From Vanrija pseudolonga (taxonomy: Eukaryota; Basidiomycota; Tremellomycetes; Trichosporonales; Trichosporonaceae), in NCBI RefSeq assembly GCF_020906515.1, contig NC_085853.1, positions 1,798,001 to 1,862,000 on the forward strand: a stretch of 64,000 nucleotides of DNA, in the 5' to 3' direction. Each line of letters opens with the position of its first letter. Position 1 is the first letter of the stretch. This document shows positions 13,010 through 25,443 of this stretch, piece after piece. The position numbers and the translations under genes were made by a program. Under the pieces are notes generated by a model. The model did not search any database, was not told the DNA's origin, and saw nothing but the letters and a program-made list of their open reading frames with translations.

Positions 13010-14967
13010 ATGGGCGTGCAGGGCCTCATCACTTGGGTAAAGAAGACACGGTAAGTCACCCAGCCCCACCGCCCCACAGCAGCACGGCAGATCTGGAGCT
13101 GACCCCGGCGACCCAGGCCAGAGCTCCTCACTTCCCTGCCAGAGCGCTACGCATCCCCTACCATTAGCGGCAAGCGCATCGCACTGTACGCGCTTCCTGC
13201 CCCTCTTCCGAATCTGACACGCAGAGATGCAACGCTCATCACCAACAAGTTCCACTTTGCCGACAAGTCAGGTGGCCAGAGCCGGCGGGCAGCCCTGCAC
13301 GGATGGTACGGGTGGGTCACGAGGTGCCGAGGCGGCCACTGACGCCAGGCTCATCAAGCAGATGCGCGCGCAGGGCGTCCTCCCCGTCGCCGTGTGGGAC
13401 GAGCGCGGAGACCGCGAGTGGAAGGCGCCCGAGGTCAGGCTGGCGGTGCTTCTTGCTGTCTTGCGCCACTGACATGACCAGGCGCGCCGCCGGCTCCAGG
13501 CCCGCGCGCTCGTGTACGCCCGCCGGCTGCACGAGGACCGCCGGCGCGCACGGCTCGACCGCCTGCTTGTCGAGTTTGATCTGCTCGCGGGGCTGACGGC
13601 GCAAGAGAAGGCCGTTGTCCAGCGGGGCTGGGCCACGGGGTTCGCGCCGTCGCCGTCGTCCCATGACCCAGCGGCGGCGATCAAACCCCACCTGGAAAGC
13701 AGCACGATCAGCTCCCAGTTGCCGGGCGCGTCCGCACCCGGCCCGGCTGTGCTATCGCCCCATGCCATGGTCACCGCGTTTGTCAGCGGGCGCACGGCGG
13801 CCCAGCTCGCCCGGCTCCACGCCCTGCGGGAAGACTACGCCGCGGAACTGAACCCCGAGGCGAGGGAGACGTTACTAGAAGCGTACGACAGCGAGACGGC
13901 CGCGATCCAGCAGATCGGCGGGCCGTGTGGCGATATCGGCCGGCTGACCGGCACACTCGCCGACGCGGACACGGATGTCATCGACGCGCGGTTCGAGAGC
14001 CTCGCCCCGGCCACAGCCTACTCTGAGACGCCACGCCAGCAGGCGCTGACCGACCAGGAGGGGGAGGTGTGGGCGAACTTGTTCGCCACTGAGCCTGCCT
14101 TGTCCCCCGCCGCACTGCGCACCGCCACCAAGACCACGCGCCGCATGCTCACACAGGCGTCCACCGTCGCGGGGACGTATGCGCGTGCGCTCAACTGGCC
14201 CCTCGCCGACGACCACCAGGCGTGCTGCGATCTCCTCCTGCTTATGGGCGTGCCCGTGCTCACAGCCAATATCCCGTACGAAGCGGAGGGGCTGGCGGCC
14301 GCGCTGGCGAACGCCGGAGCGGTCGACTACGTGGGGTCAGAGGACTCGGACGTGGTGGTGTACGGGGTGGGTCGTGCTCCGTTAGCGTAGGTTGGGTATG
14401 CTGACACAACGCCAGGGTCCGCTCCTCCGCAACGTTGCCACCGCGTCCGAACCTCTTGTTCTCGTCTCCGCGGGGCTCGACACGGCGCTCGGCCTCCCCC
14501 GAGCGGCATTTATCGACTTTTGCATCCTGCTCGGGACGGACGCGAGCCCCCGCATTCCAGGCGTGGGGCCGGCGCGCGCGCTGCCCTTGATCAAGAAGTA
14601 TGGTTGCATCGAGGGCATGCTGGCCGCCGAGCCCGAGATCGCAGAGCGCATCGACGACCTCGATGCGTTCCTGCAGCTCGTGGAGAACGCTCGCGTGCTC
14701 TTCACCACTGTCCCGCCCCTGCCGGACGGCATCGAGTTTCAGCAGGGCGCGTACGACGAGGCCGAGGTACTCGAGTGGCTGCGGGAGAACGGCGTCGTCG
14801 AGCCTGACCGCCCGGCGCGCACGTGGTCCTGGTCCGCGCCCATCGAGGAGATGCCAGAGCACAAGAAACACGAGACTTGGGACGAGAGCTGGGCCGTGCC
14901 GACCGAGTCACGGCGCGAGCCCGTCAGCTGGGAAGAGATGGACGCGGCGTTGGCGTCACACAGATAG
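13010..14967 (+). CDS. XPG/FEN1-family structure-specific nuclease (unassigned subfamily)
   Basis: Predicted flap or structure-specific 5' nuclease with a PIN-like fold. Exons 13010-13050, 13117-13185, 13225-13311, 13349-13433, 13482-14366 and 14416-14967 encode 572 residues. The N-region starts MGVQGLITWVKK. Active-site acids appear intact: D38 in ALDATL, D83 in AVWDERG, E361 and E363 in PYEAEG, and E381/D382/D384 in SEDSDVVVYG. An H2TH-like DNA-binding stretch follows (FCILLGTDASPRIPGVGPA). About 270 residues separate the N and I regions, much longer than in FEN1 (about 40) and shorter than in XPG. It matches neither Rad27, Exo1, Yen1/GEN1 nor Mkt1 clearly. No obvious mitochondrial presequence, because the N-terminal Gly must be free. 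Substrate unknown. Confidence 0.82.
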
Positions 14968-15090
14968 ACTACATGTAGCCACACACACAGCACAGGCATT
15001 GTACCCACCCCTCACACACAGACACACATGTTGTACCATTACAATGCATTCCCACTCATTAGATGCGTCCGATGCTGCGACTGCGACTTG

Positions 15091-16869
15091 CTACGACACA
15101 ATCTTGTTGTACAGAACCGAGCAGCTGTAGCCCGCGACGATTGTCTCCTCGGCGCGCACGCCGCGTTTGATGAGGTTGCCCGACAGGTCGTACGCGTCGG
15201 CCGTGTTCTGGTGCAAGGACAGGCGGGAGACGACCTCTCCGTCGGGCTTCTCCTCGACCTTGTCGGCCGCGCGGGGGAGTGGGGACTCGAGGTATGCCGG
15301 CACGGCCAGCGACGAGCGCTTGCCGTTGCCGAGCTGGTAGTCGGCTGGGTGGGTTAGTACTGCTTGGAGACCATACACCCACCATTTCCTCCCCACTCCA
15401 TCACGTCGCGGCCAAACAGGCCCGCCTTGACGCCCTTGGCGTCCGCGTTCTGCACCGAGTCGATGGCGCCAAACGCGTGCGTGTTGGGCGAGGGCGCGAT
15501 TGACAGGCTGTACACGCCCAGCGCGGTGATCGACTTTGTCTTCTCAGAGTACTCCTGCAGCCCGCTCAGGCTGGCGTTAGCTTTGCCCCAGCACCCGACT
15601 CGACGCACCTCTTGACCTTTTGCGGGGCGAACATGGCCGACGACCAGAGACCGTTACCGAGCGTGCCGCTCTGGCCGTTACCGCACGACAGGATGTCGAC
15701 GAGCGTGGCTCCCGTCTTGGAGTCTACCCGCTCGACGGTGAACAGTGTCGACTGCGCGCCGGCCGCGACACCTGTGCACTTGACCGTCGTGCCAGAGGGG
15801 TACGCCTTGGACAGCTGGATCTCAACGGGGGTGGGCACGATGGCGACGGTCGAGTATGTTCCGAGGCCGATCTGGCCAAAGTCGTTCGCGCCGAACCCGA
15901 GGACGCGACCCTCGGGCGTGCGGACAAACGACGAACGGTCCGACGCCGCGACCTGCGCGATGCGGATGCCCGAGAGCGCAGGGATCTCGGTCAGCTTTGT
16001 GGCGAAGCGCGGGTCCGACTCTGGCGGCAGGTTGGGCGACTGGGCGATCGCCTCAACAGCGTCCTCTGGCACAACCGCAAACACCTGCTTGGTGCCCAGC
16101 TGTCGGTGCGAGTTAGCCGCGTTGGACAGCGGCAGCGAGAACGTCCGCCCCTTGTTCGTGACGGCTATCAGGTGGTGCCGGCCTACTGCAATCTGTTGCC
16201 ACGACTCGCCCCAGTGGAAGCCGTCGGCGGCCTTGAGCTTGACAAAGTCGACGAGAGGGTCGCGGGTCGTGAGCTTCTTCCACCAGTTCCGGGGGGCCTT
16301 GCCCTGGTCCTGGAACGCGCGGTCGGCGGACACGACGAACAGGCGGCCGTCCTTGCTGAGCACGAACACCTTGCCCGGGGCCGCGGCGATGGTGGTGAGT
16401 TTCTGCGCGTCAGCTCCCACCACCAAACCTCGGCACCCACCTTGCCCCGCAACGAGCGGTTCACATTGCCCGAGGGGTCGTGGCCCGCGCCCCACATCCA
16501 CAGGTCGCCGCGTGCGTCGATCGCGGCGCCATACTTCTCCTGGATCATGAGGTCGCGGAGGGGCGTGGCGCCGAGGTGTGTCGCGAACGTGGGCGCCTTG
16601 ACGACACGCTTGTTAAAGTCGGGCAGGAGGGTCTGGAACTCGTTGTTGCCCCACACGAGCGGCGTGATGGTCGAGGGCACGCCGGCAAAGTTGATCCGCG
16701 GGACCTTGAGCGGCTGGTTGGCGACGAGCTCGAACGGCGTGTCGTCGAGCTTGGCGGCCCATCGTGTCCCCGACTGCGCATGGAGCGTGTACGCGGCCAA
16801 CGTTACCACCGCCGCGGTGGTGAGGGGCACTGCCCGCGCCCCGAATGACCTGAAGGCGGAGGACGACAT
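15091..16869 (-). CDS. FMP25: RCC1-repeat mitochondrial protein (Fmp25-like)
   Basis: RCC1-type beta-propeller protein. The yeast relative Fmp25 is in the mitochondrial inner membrane and is linked to respiratory complex III assembly; that role is inferred from the family. Exons 16869-16441, 16402-15609, 15570-15383 and 15344-15091 encode 554 residues. A basic N-terminus and one hydrophobic segment near residues 14-30 (VPLTTAAVVTLAAYTLH) fit a mitochondrial membrane anchor. Propeller signatures include LWMWGAGHDPSG, VLGFGANDFGQIGLG, LSCGNGQSGTLGNG and a final DYQLGNGKRSSLAVPAYLE. Convergent with the nuclease gene, with 123 bases between stops. The general RCC1 call is firm; Fmp25 orthology is probable. 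Confidence 0.82.
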
Positions 16870-17244
16870 GGGTGGGATGGGTGTGAGTGTGTGCGATGGA
16901 GGATGCCGGGTGCGATGTGCGCGAGTGACCGCGACCTAGTGGCGATTTTGGGCCCCGGACGTCATATGGCGCTGAGGTCATTGGCTGGCACAGGGTGAGA
17001 GTTGGGATAAATAATGAGAAAATGGAGGGCAGGATAATGGTGTTGAATACTTCCGTCGCTGTCAGAGCCACCATCCAACGAGCATTGGGCAATATCGCGC
17101 GCTGGCCGGAGTGCGGAGGAGACGGACGCTGGCTGGAGGCTGCACTCGCTGCTCGCTGCTCGCTGCTCCGGACCAAGTCGTAACCACCACAACCAGCCTC
17201 CATCTCACTCACGACTCCACCTCTCATACCCCCGCTCCGTCAAC
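16870..17244. promoter_or_regulatory. Divergent promoter, FMP25-like / NDUFV2
   Basis: 375 bases shared by two genes for mitochondrial proteins that face away from one another. This could permit joint regulation, but no specific site was identified. Confidence 0.4.
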
Positions 17245-18153
17245 ATGTCGGCCGTCCGCTCCGTCCTCCGCTCCGCGACCCGCGCCGCCGGCCGCAGGAC
17301 GTTTGCTTCGTCGAGCGCGGTGCGCTCCGACAACCTCATGGTGGTGGGTAGGGACGCCTCGGGACTACAGCATCATCGCACATAATGCTGACTTGCCCAA
17401 CAGCACCGCGACTCGGCGCACAACAACGCCTCGATCCCCTTCGAGTTCACGCCCGAGAACATGAAGAAGGTCGAGACGGTCATCGCGCGCTACCCCGTCC
17501 AGTACAAGAAGGCGGCCGTCATGCCCGTGCTCGACATTGGCCAGCGCCAGAACAACGGCTGGACCTCGATCAGCGTCATGAACGAGGTTGCCAAGATCCT
17601 CGACATGAACCCCATGCGTGTTTACGAGGTGCGCGGAAGCTGGCGTTTGGACTATGCGCGCGCGCAGCATGCTAACGTATGCCCCAGGTTGCGTCCTTCT
17701 ACACCATGTACAACCGTGAGCCGGTCGCGCCCAACTTTGTCCAGCTCTGCACGACGACCCCATGCGTCCTCGGCGGCTGCGGCTCGGACAAGATCCTCGA
17801 CGCCATCCAGGGCCACCTCGGCGTCAAGTCGGGCCAGACGACCAAGGACGGCAAGTTTACATTCCTCGAGGTCGAGTGCCTCGGCGCTTGCTCGAACGCC
17901 CCGAGTGAGTAGCATCACATCTAAACCCGGACCGGCCCCTAACCCTCCCCCAGTGATGCAGATCAACGACGACTTCTTCGAGGACCTCACCCCCGAGTCC
18001 ACCATCAAGATCCTCGACGCGCTGGCAAAGGGCGAGAAGCCCAAGGTCGGCCCCCAGAGCAACAGGCATACCTCGGAGAACTCGGCTGGCCTCACAACAT
18101 TGACCACCAAGCCTTACGGCCCTGGAGAGCACTGCCTCCCCGAGTTCCAGTAA
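17245..18153 (+). CDS. NDUFV2: NADH:ubiquinone oxidoreductase 24 kDa subunit
   Basis: Peripheral-arm subunit of respiratory complex I that binds the N1a [2Fe-2S] cluster, in the mitochondrial matrix. Exons 17245-17343, 17404-17628, 17688-17904 and 17954-18153 encode 246 residues. The N-terminus is Arg/Ser-rich without acids ([16 protein letters not shown]), a typical import presequence. The four cluster cysteines are present as CTTTPC (C-x4-C) and CLGAC (C-x3-C). [17 protein letters not shown] and the C-terminal KPYGPGEHC are diagnostic. Length matches fungal orthologues. Its presence shows the organism has complex I, excluding Saccharomycetaceae-like yeasts. Confidence 0.96.
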
Positions 18154-18603
18154 GCAAAAGGATAGACAAACCACGGATGCATTGGGATGGAGCAGGAGGG
18201 GCGGGGAGGAGGGGTGAATGTTGCGGCTCTGATTCATCTCACCGACTCTGTCACTTCGGCGGTGTGGCCGAACGTTGGACGACAAACTGACGCTGGTGAT
18301 CAGCCCAGGCTGGGCTGGAGTCCTTCCGATCTACAGTATCGGCAACTTGGTTCTCGTCAGCTCTTTGTGGCGGCGTAGACCACACCTCCCATCGCGCATC
18401 TGCTGTGGCCGACGCCCCTCGCACCCCTGCCTCAACATCACATGCCCCACACCTCCTTATCGATTCAATGCATCACAAAGGGTATCACCTGATGCGGGTA
18501 TCCAACAGATGCTCCCTCGGTTTTTGGTTGTATTGTAGGTAGTAGATTGGCTGATTGTCTATACACATGCCCTTGCCTAGGGGGCTATGGGTAGGCAGGC
18601 CCT
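18154..18603. other. Convergent intergenic region, NDUFV2 / ADE4
   Basis: 450 bases between two stop codons; it should hold both 3' untranslated regions and terminators. No gene or repeat seen. Confidence 0.4.
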
Positions 18604-20547
18604 CTAGTGGCCGTGGATGCTGTTGTGGAGACCGACAGTGTCGTTGGGCGAGGCCATGCCGGTCGGGCCAAGCTTTGGCGAGTGGTTGACGAGGCCGACG
18701 ACGCCGTCGGGTCCGTTGGCCGACGACTTGCCGTTGGGCTGAGACTCAAGGTCGAGCTTGAGGCCGCCCTTCTTGGCCTTGGCCTTGTCGTTACGCAGAC
18801 GCTCGACGTACTCGAGGTAGTGCTCGTCGACACCGCCAGTGATGTAGTCACCAGTGAAGACGGAGCAGTCAAACTGCTTGATGGCAGGGTTGAACATGGA
18901 ACATGACTTGACGAGGTCGTCAAGGGTCTGGTAGATGACCAGGTCGGCGCCAATGTACTCGGCAATCTCCTCGGTGGTGCGGCCGTACGCGACCAGCTCG
19001 TGAGGAGAGGGCATGTCAATGCCGTACACGTTCGAGTGGCGGATTGGGGGGGCGCAAGAGGCGATAATCACCTTCTTGGCTCCAACGTCACGGGCCATCT
19101 GGATAATCTCCTTGGACGTTGTGCCGCGGACAATCGAGTCGTCAACAAGCAGCACAGTCTTGCCGGCAAACTCCATGGGCATGGCGTTGAGCTTGCGGCG
19201 GACGTTCTTGCGGCGCTCCGACTGGCCGGGCATGATGAAGGTGCGTCCAATGTAGCGGTTCTTGACAAAGCCCTCGCGGTAAGGGAGGCCAAGGTGCTGA
19301 GCGAGCTGGAGCGCAGCGACACGCGACGTGTCGGGAACAGGGATAACGACATCAACCTTGAGGTTGGCCTTCTCGAGCTCGCGCTCAACGTTCTCGGCAA
19401 GGAGCTCTCCCATGGCCATACGCGAACGGTAGACGCTGATGCCGTCAATGGTCGAGTCGGGACGGGCAAAGTAGACGTGCTCGAAGATGTCGGGGGCGAA
19501 AGGCTTGGGCTCGGCCACGATGCGGCGCGAGAGGCCACCGTCACGAGTGATGATGACAGCCTCACCAGCCTTGACGTCGTCCCAGCCGTCAAAGCTCAGG
19601 CCCTGCGCAACGACGCTCTCGCTGGCAATCAGGTAGTCGACGCCACCGCGCGCGCCCTTGCGGGTGGCGATACCAACGGGGCGGATACCGTTGGGGTCAC
19701 GGAAGGCAATGAGACCGAAACCGGCAAGCATGGCAACACAGGCGTAGGCACCCTTGACGGTCGACATGAGGTCGCCAATGGCCTTGAAAATGTCCTCCTC
19801 GTTGATACGGAACTTGCCCGTCTTCTGGAGGTTGTCGGCCAGGATGTTGAGCAGGCACTCCGAGTCAGAGTTGGTGTTGATGTGCCTGTGCGCGTCGGCG
19901 TCGAGGTACTGGCGAAGCGCGGGCGTGTTGATGAGGTTACCGTTCTGTCAAAAGACCGGGTTAGCCGATTCCAAATTACCTTGCAAAGCCGAGAGGCGCC
20001 GGGTGTTGCATTGACCGCGAGATGCCCCTCTTGCTTCGAGTTGTGCCACTCACATGAGCAAAGGTGATTCCATACGGGGAGTTGACGTAGAAGGGCTGGG
20101 CTTCCGCGTGGTCCGAGCCACCAGCGGTGGGGTAGCGGACTGGAGATGTCAGCTGAGCTGCAAGACGAGGACGGCAAGCGAAGCTGCGCCCCATACTCAC
20201 CGTGTCCGACGCCCATGTAGCCCTTGAGGCCGGTGATGGCCTGCGAGTCAAAGACATCACGGACCATGCCGTTGGCCTTGACCTGGTAGAAGCGGCCACC
20301 CGAGCCGCAGGTGACGACACCAGCCGCGTCCTGGCCACTGCGATGGGTATGAGATGGTGGCAAAAACGTGCACGCGACGCGTCGTCGACTTACCGGTGCT
20401 GGAGGAGCGAGAGACCCTCGGCGCTGCACAGACGGTTAGGACATGTCGCTATTGGCAGGACAGTGCGCTTGCTTACAGCTCGGCGCCGGCCTGGACGGTC
20501 TGGGTCGCGAGGGGGTCGTGAAGAAGGATACCGATGATTCCACACAT
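18604..20547 (-). CDS. ADE4: Amidophosphoribosyltransferase (first step of purine synthesis)
   Basis: Converts PRPP and glutamine to phosphoribosylamine in the cytosol. Exons 20547-20477, 20423-20394, 20337-20201, 20139-20054 and 19944-18604 encode 554 residues. It begins [11 protein letters not shown], so removal of Met exposes the Ntn-type catalytic Cys. The glutaminase domain continues with [22 protein letters not shown] and AHNGNLIN. The PRPP site is [13 protein letters not shown]. The start at 20547 is fixed because Cys must follow Met directly. Four introns crowd the first quarter of the gene and the rest is one exon. The Ser/Gly/Asn-rich tail (about the last 40 residues) is variable in the family. 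Confidence 0.96.
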
Positions 20548-21310
20548 TGTCTGCGGGGGGGAGATGGGTCAGTTTTCCCGGTGCGATGGGGAGAAGAGCG
20601 CGCGTGTGATGCTGCTCCCTTTGTCGACGCTCACAGTGTACAGCTGTCTAAGCAGGTGAGCTTTATCTAAGAATGTACAAGGATGAGAGTGAGTGGTGGT
20701 GGTGGTGGTGCGCCGAGAGGCGGAGTGCCAAAGAGATTATGCATTCTAAAAAGCTAAGAAGAGGACTCGAAGTTGAAGATTCAAAATCATTCCCAGTGGT
20801 GGTGGGTGGTGGGCCTGGTGGGCCAGGTGGGTGGGGTGTCTGCCCGTGCCTGACCTCGAGACGGGGATCGGGGCTCGTCTCTCTGCACTCGACGCCGTCT
20901 ACCGGCCGCAGCCGCCGCCGCCATCTTGCTGCTGCTGGCCTGCTGCTGCTTTGACCCGCGTAGCCTACGCGCGCCGCCGGAGATGAGTCGTCGTCTGCAG
21001 TCTGGCAAAATCTTAGGCGGCAGCGCGGCGCCAAGTTGACGCCACCGACGGATGTATTACCACGTGTTGCCACGCGACGAGCCAAACGGGATCAATCCTT
21101 CAAGCCCATGGCCTACACGTGAGATGCCCTGAGTTGCCTGACACCATGACACTGCTGCAACGGTCGACCATCTTGACGCGTGCCCATCCCACACCCACAA
21201 CCAACAACGGCTCAACCGACAACGACGACAGCCCCACCTAGGCCACCTCGACTCTCACTGGACATAGCACACAAAGCGGTCCCAAGGGACCACATAGTGA
21301 CGCTCCCCAA
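20548..21310. promoter_or_regulatory. Divergent intergenic promoter, ADE4 / VPS54
   Basis: 763 bases hold both promoters. A GGT run (20694-20712) and a low-complexity GGTGGG stretch near 20798-20835 are visible. No supported gene; the reading frames here are overlapping and compositionally biased. Confidence 0.4.
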
Positions 21311-24300
21311 ATGTCCAAGCCACCAGTCGCACCACCACCACAAGGCGGGCCGTCGCCGCTACCGCACCAGGTCAACCCCGTGGTCCGGGACCTGGCCGCG
21401 ACGCCAACGCCTGTGCCCTCGTCGCCTCCAGCTTCAGAGTCCTTCTTCTCCGAGATTGACGGCACAGCGGCAAGCGTGCTCGAGACATCGTACGGCGACA
21501 TCACCTGGGAGCCCCCGGCAGATGCGAGCTCGTTAAACATTGTGTCATGGAAGCTAGACGTCGATGCGCATGTCGACGACGGTATCGACAGGCGCGGCTT
21601 CAATGGTGGGTATTGGGGAGCGGGTCAAAGCGACTTTGGCAGTAGAGCACGCGATCGCGACTGACACCTACACCGCAGCCATCTCGACTGTCCTCGCCCA
21701 CCCGACCAAGAAGGCCAACCCGCTGCGAGCATCGCGCAAGGCGCTCCCACCACTCGCCCAACCGCCACCAATTCTGCCCAAGCCTTATCCGCGATCACAC
21801 TATGACCCGTACCTCCAGACGATCACCCCGCTCTACGAGTCGTTCCTCACCGCACAGCAGACGGCGTCGATGGCCGCGGCTGCCGAGTCGCAGGGCCCGT
21901 TCGACCTCGACCTCGTGGCCAAGAAGGTTGCCAAGGCCGACCTGCCATCCCTGGACGATATCCCCGAGACCTTCTTTGAAACCAGCTTTGATCTCGCCAA
22001 CCCGGTCACTTGGGCACAGGTCATGGAGACTGGTGGCTCGTCATCAAAGGCATCAAGAGACGACGCGGTGCAGGAGTCGCTATCGACATATCTGGACAAC
22101 TTGGAGAGCCACCTGGTGCATGAGATCACACTGCGTTCATCTGCCTTCTTCTCAGCGCTCTCAAATCTGCAGGACCTCAACTCGGAGTCATCATCCTGTT
22201 TGACACGCATCGCCGACCTTAAAACGTCGCTTGGTGAAGTCGGTGGGGAGCAGGCCCGCAAAGGTCTCGAAATAATCGACGCACAGACGAGGCTGCGGTC
22301 TTTGAGGATTACCGAACACGGCATCAAACGCGTCGCGGAGCTCGACGATATTCTTCGCATCGCCAAGGACTTGGCCGACCACGGCGACTGGTTCGGTGCT
22401 CTGGGATACGTCGAGGACGTTGGTCGCTGGTGGGACCGAAACGGTGCAACAATAGCAAAGCCGGAGGAGGAGGGCGAGCAGCCAGCGCCATCGTCCTCAA
22501 CATTACCATTGACGACGTTACCGGCCTTCGCCAACCTTCCCATTGCCATTACGGCCCTCATGTCCAACATTGCTTCGCAGTTGGACGCTGCTCTGGGAAC
22601 AGTGCTCCTCGCGTTGCTATCAGAAGCGGACAAGGGCGAGGAGTTTGATGCCGACAACCTGCGCGCCAAAATAGGCCCTATGCTCGGCGGTTTGTTACGA
22701 TGCGGAAGGATCGACACATTGGCTGGGGTCTGGAGGACGGCCGTTACCACTGCCATTCGGGAGGGAGGCCGACAGGTGAGCTGACGTTCCGTGTTCCTCA
22801 GCTGACACCGCCAGCACCTTCCAGTATCGAATGCCGAGGAGGACGCAGACGGTGCCGGGGACGGGCGCGGCCACAGCCTCGCAGAGTCCTTGCAAGCTAT
22901 GAGCCACGTTCAGTTCCTGGATGTCGCCAGGAAGATGTACGGCTCAATGCTGTCGCGTCTGAATCTCGTTCAGAAGATTGGCGACGAGATGGCCGCCATT
23001 CTGGAGGAGAACAAGTGGGTCTTCCATAAGAGTCTAGCCGCTAACCGTTCAGCTCCATCACACCACTATCCATCGCGCATAGCTCAGGCCCTAACGCCGT
23101 GCTCAAGTCTCCTGAGGCATCACCGTTTGAACCTGCCGACGTCCTCGGTGCCGCCTGCGAGCTGGCCAACACGCGTTCATCCAAGATCTTGTCTGTGCGC
23201 TCCGAGCAGAACGCGTCATTACCCATCGAGCAATTCGTCGAGATCTTTAGCGAGAGCTGGGAATTCGTCGTCGCCACGGAGACCATGGCCAAGCGCATGA
23301 TCGTGTCACTCCGCGGTGTCGCCGCCCAGCAGGCAAGACAGTTCCTCATGACATACCATGGCCAGCGACTTACCAAGTCGGCCAAGTTTGTTGAGGATGA
23401 GACGTGGGTGCAGGTCGACATTCCTCCAGCTACACAGCACGCTGTCAACCTCTTCATCGAGGCTGCCGTCAGCGACCCACCAGAGTGCTTTGTGCCCCCA
23501 CGCCAGGCCCCCAACGGCACAGCGAATGGCGACACTCCCAAGGCCAATGCCAAGGTCGTGCAGATTGAGGACAAGCCGTACTTTGCTGTCAAGGCGACGT
23601 CGGAATCACTGCAACTTCTCGCCGAGTATCTCAGCGTTGTGGTCAACCTCGACCTGGTGTGCACGGATGTTATGGCGCGCATCATTGAGTTCCTCAAGTC
23701 GTTCAACTCCAGAACGTGTCAAGTTGTGCTGGGTGCCGGTGCCATGCGGTCCGCAGGCTTGAAGAACATTACAGCAAAGCATCTTGGTAGGTGCCGAATC
23801 CGATGCGCTCTGCTCACACCCCAGCCCTTGCATCCCAATCACTATCCATCATTATTGCTCTCATCCCTTACATCCGCGAGTTCATTCGGCGCCACCTGAA
23901 CCCCAAACAGGCCGTCATGCTCATCGAATTCGACAAGCTCAAGCGCGACTACCAGGAGCACCAGAATGAGATCCACGCCAAGCTGGTCGCGATCATGGCC
24001 GACCGGTTGGCTGTGCACTGCGGCGAGCTCCGCGAGATCGACTGGGAGGCGACGCCTGCGCGTGACGGACCCCGCCAATACGCCCTCATGCTCACAAAGG
24101 AGACACAAACGCTGCATAAGGTACTGTCCAAGTACCTGTCGCAGGCGACCGTGGAAGGTGTCATGTCGCAAGTTCTGGCTGCGAGCGTCCACCGCTTGAG
24201 CGAGGAGTACGGCAAGGTCGAGTTCAAGTCGGAAGAGGCCAAGAAGCGCATGGCGATGGACGCCGCATACATCAACGCCAAGCTCGGTCCGCTCTCCGAA

Positions 24301-25416
24301 GCCGGCACCGCCGTCGCATCACTGGAAACTCTCGTCAAGGACAAGGCAACACCGCGAAAGGTGACGATGCGTGGCTTGCTACGCCGCAACGGCTCGTCAA
24401 ACAACGACTCGTCAACAGGCGCAGGAGCACCAGCAGACGACGGTACGGAGGCGGGCGAGGATGTTGACGAGGATGGGGATATCCTAACAGAGGCAGTGCC
24501 GAGTGGTGACCACGACAGCAAGGAGGAAGACGCAAATGGGGGTGCTGCGGGCCGGGCGAGTGAGGAGAAACAGGCCGAGTTGACGCAGAGTGCTGAGGGT
24601 AAAGAGGAAAAGGTTGAGAAGGACGAGGCGCCGAAGACGCCAGAGAAGAGCAAGGTGCCACTGCCCGAAGGCGAGAAGTATTCCGAGTGGTCGACGCGAT
24701 CGCCGGCCATGTCTCCCGTCAGGTCACCCGAGCGGGTGCAGCGGGTACTCTCGCCGGAGCCCCCGTCAAAGTCGCCTGAGCCGCCAGCCAAGTCTCCCGA
24801 CCTGCCACCCAAGTCTCCCGAACCGGCACTCAAGAGCCCCACGCCGCCAGAGAAGGACCTCCCTGCGGCTGCCTCAGACCCGCTTTCGTCGGCCGCCCCG
24901 GCACCACCATCACCGACCAAGCCTGCGCCGCCATCACCAACCAAAGCTTCCCCACCACCTGTATCTGCCGAGGACCCAAGACCGATGCCGCCCAACAAGC
25001 CCAAGCCACGGATGTCGCTCGAGGCGAGGCTTAAGGCCAAGCTCGCGGCCCAGGCGGCGAGCGCCAAGCCTGACAAGCCGCGCGCGTCGAGCGAGAGCGC
25101 CGAGCGGGTGTCCGTGGACTCTGTGCCAGAGAGAGTGTCTGTGGATGTGGCGAAGCCTGCCGATGCGGACAAGCCTGCCGCTGCGGAACCACCTGCCGAC
25201 AAGCCTCATGAGGACACTGCCAAGGACGCTCCTACCCCCGAGGCGGCCAAGGACGCTGCGATTACAACACCACCGACTACATCACCCAACGACGTTACGG
25301 AGACTGTCGACTCCGCCGCCGCCGCCGCCTCCCCTACCACCACACCATCGCCGCCACCAAAAGACGACACCGCCATTGTACCATCCATACCGGAGGCGAA
25401 AGATACTCCCGAGTAG
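21311..25416 (+). CDS. VPS54: GARP tethering-complex subunit Vps54 with long disordered tail
   Basis: Subunit of the GARP complex, which tethers endosome-derived vesicles at the trans-Golgi network. Exons 21311-21605, 21679-22775, 22815-23014, 23083-23786 and 23825-25416 encode 1295 residues. The N-terminal half has the DUF2450-like helical region (LQTITPLYESFL, RITEHGIKRVAELDDI). The Vps54 C-terminal domain lies at about residues 735-930, with GLKNITAKHLALASQSLS and HLNPKQAVMLIEFDKLKRD. After it come about 365 residues of low-complexity acidic, Pro and Ser sequence, including five SP-centred repeats near 24750-24850, which is unusual for the family. The third intron needs the acceptor at 23081-23082, because the next AG would give an immediate stop. 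Confidence 0.92.
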
Positions 25417-25443
25417 TATACCAATCTATGCATAAGGTAGTAG

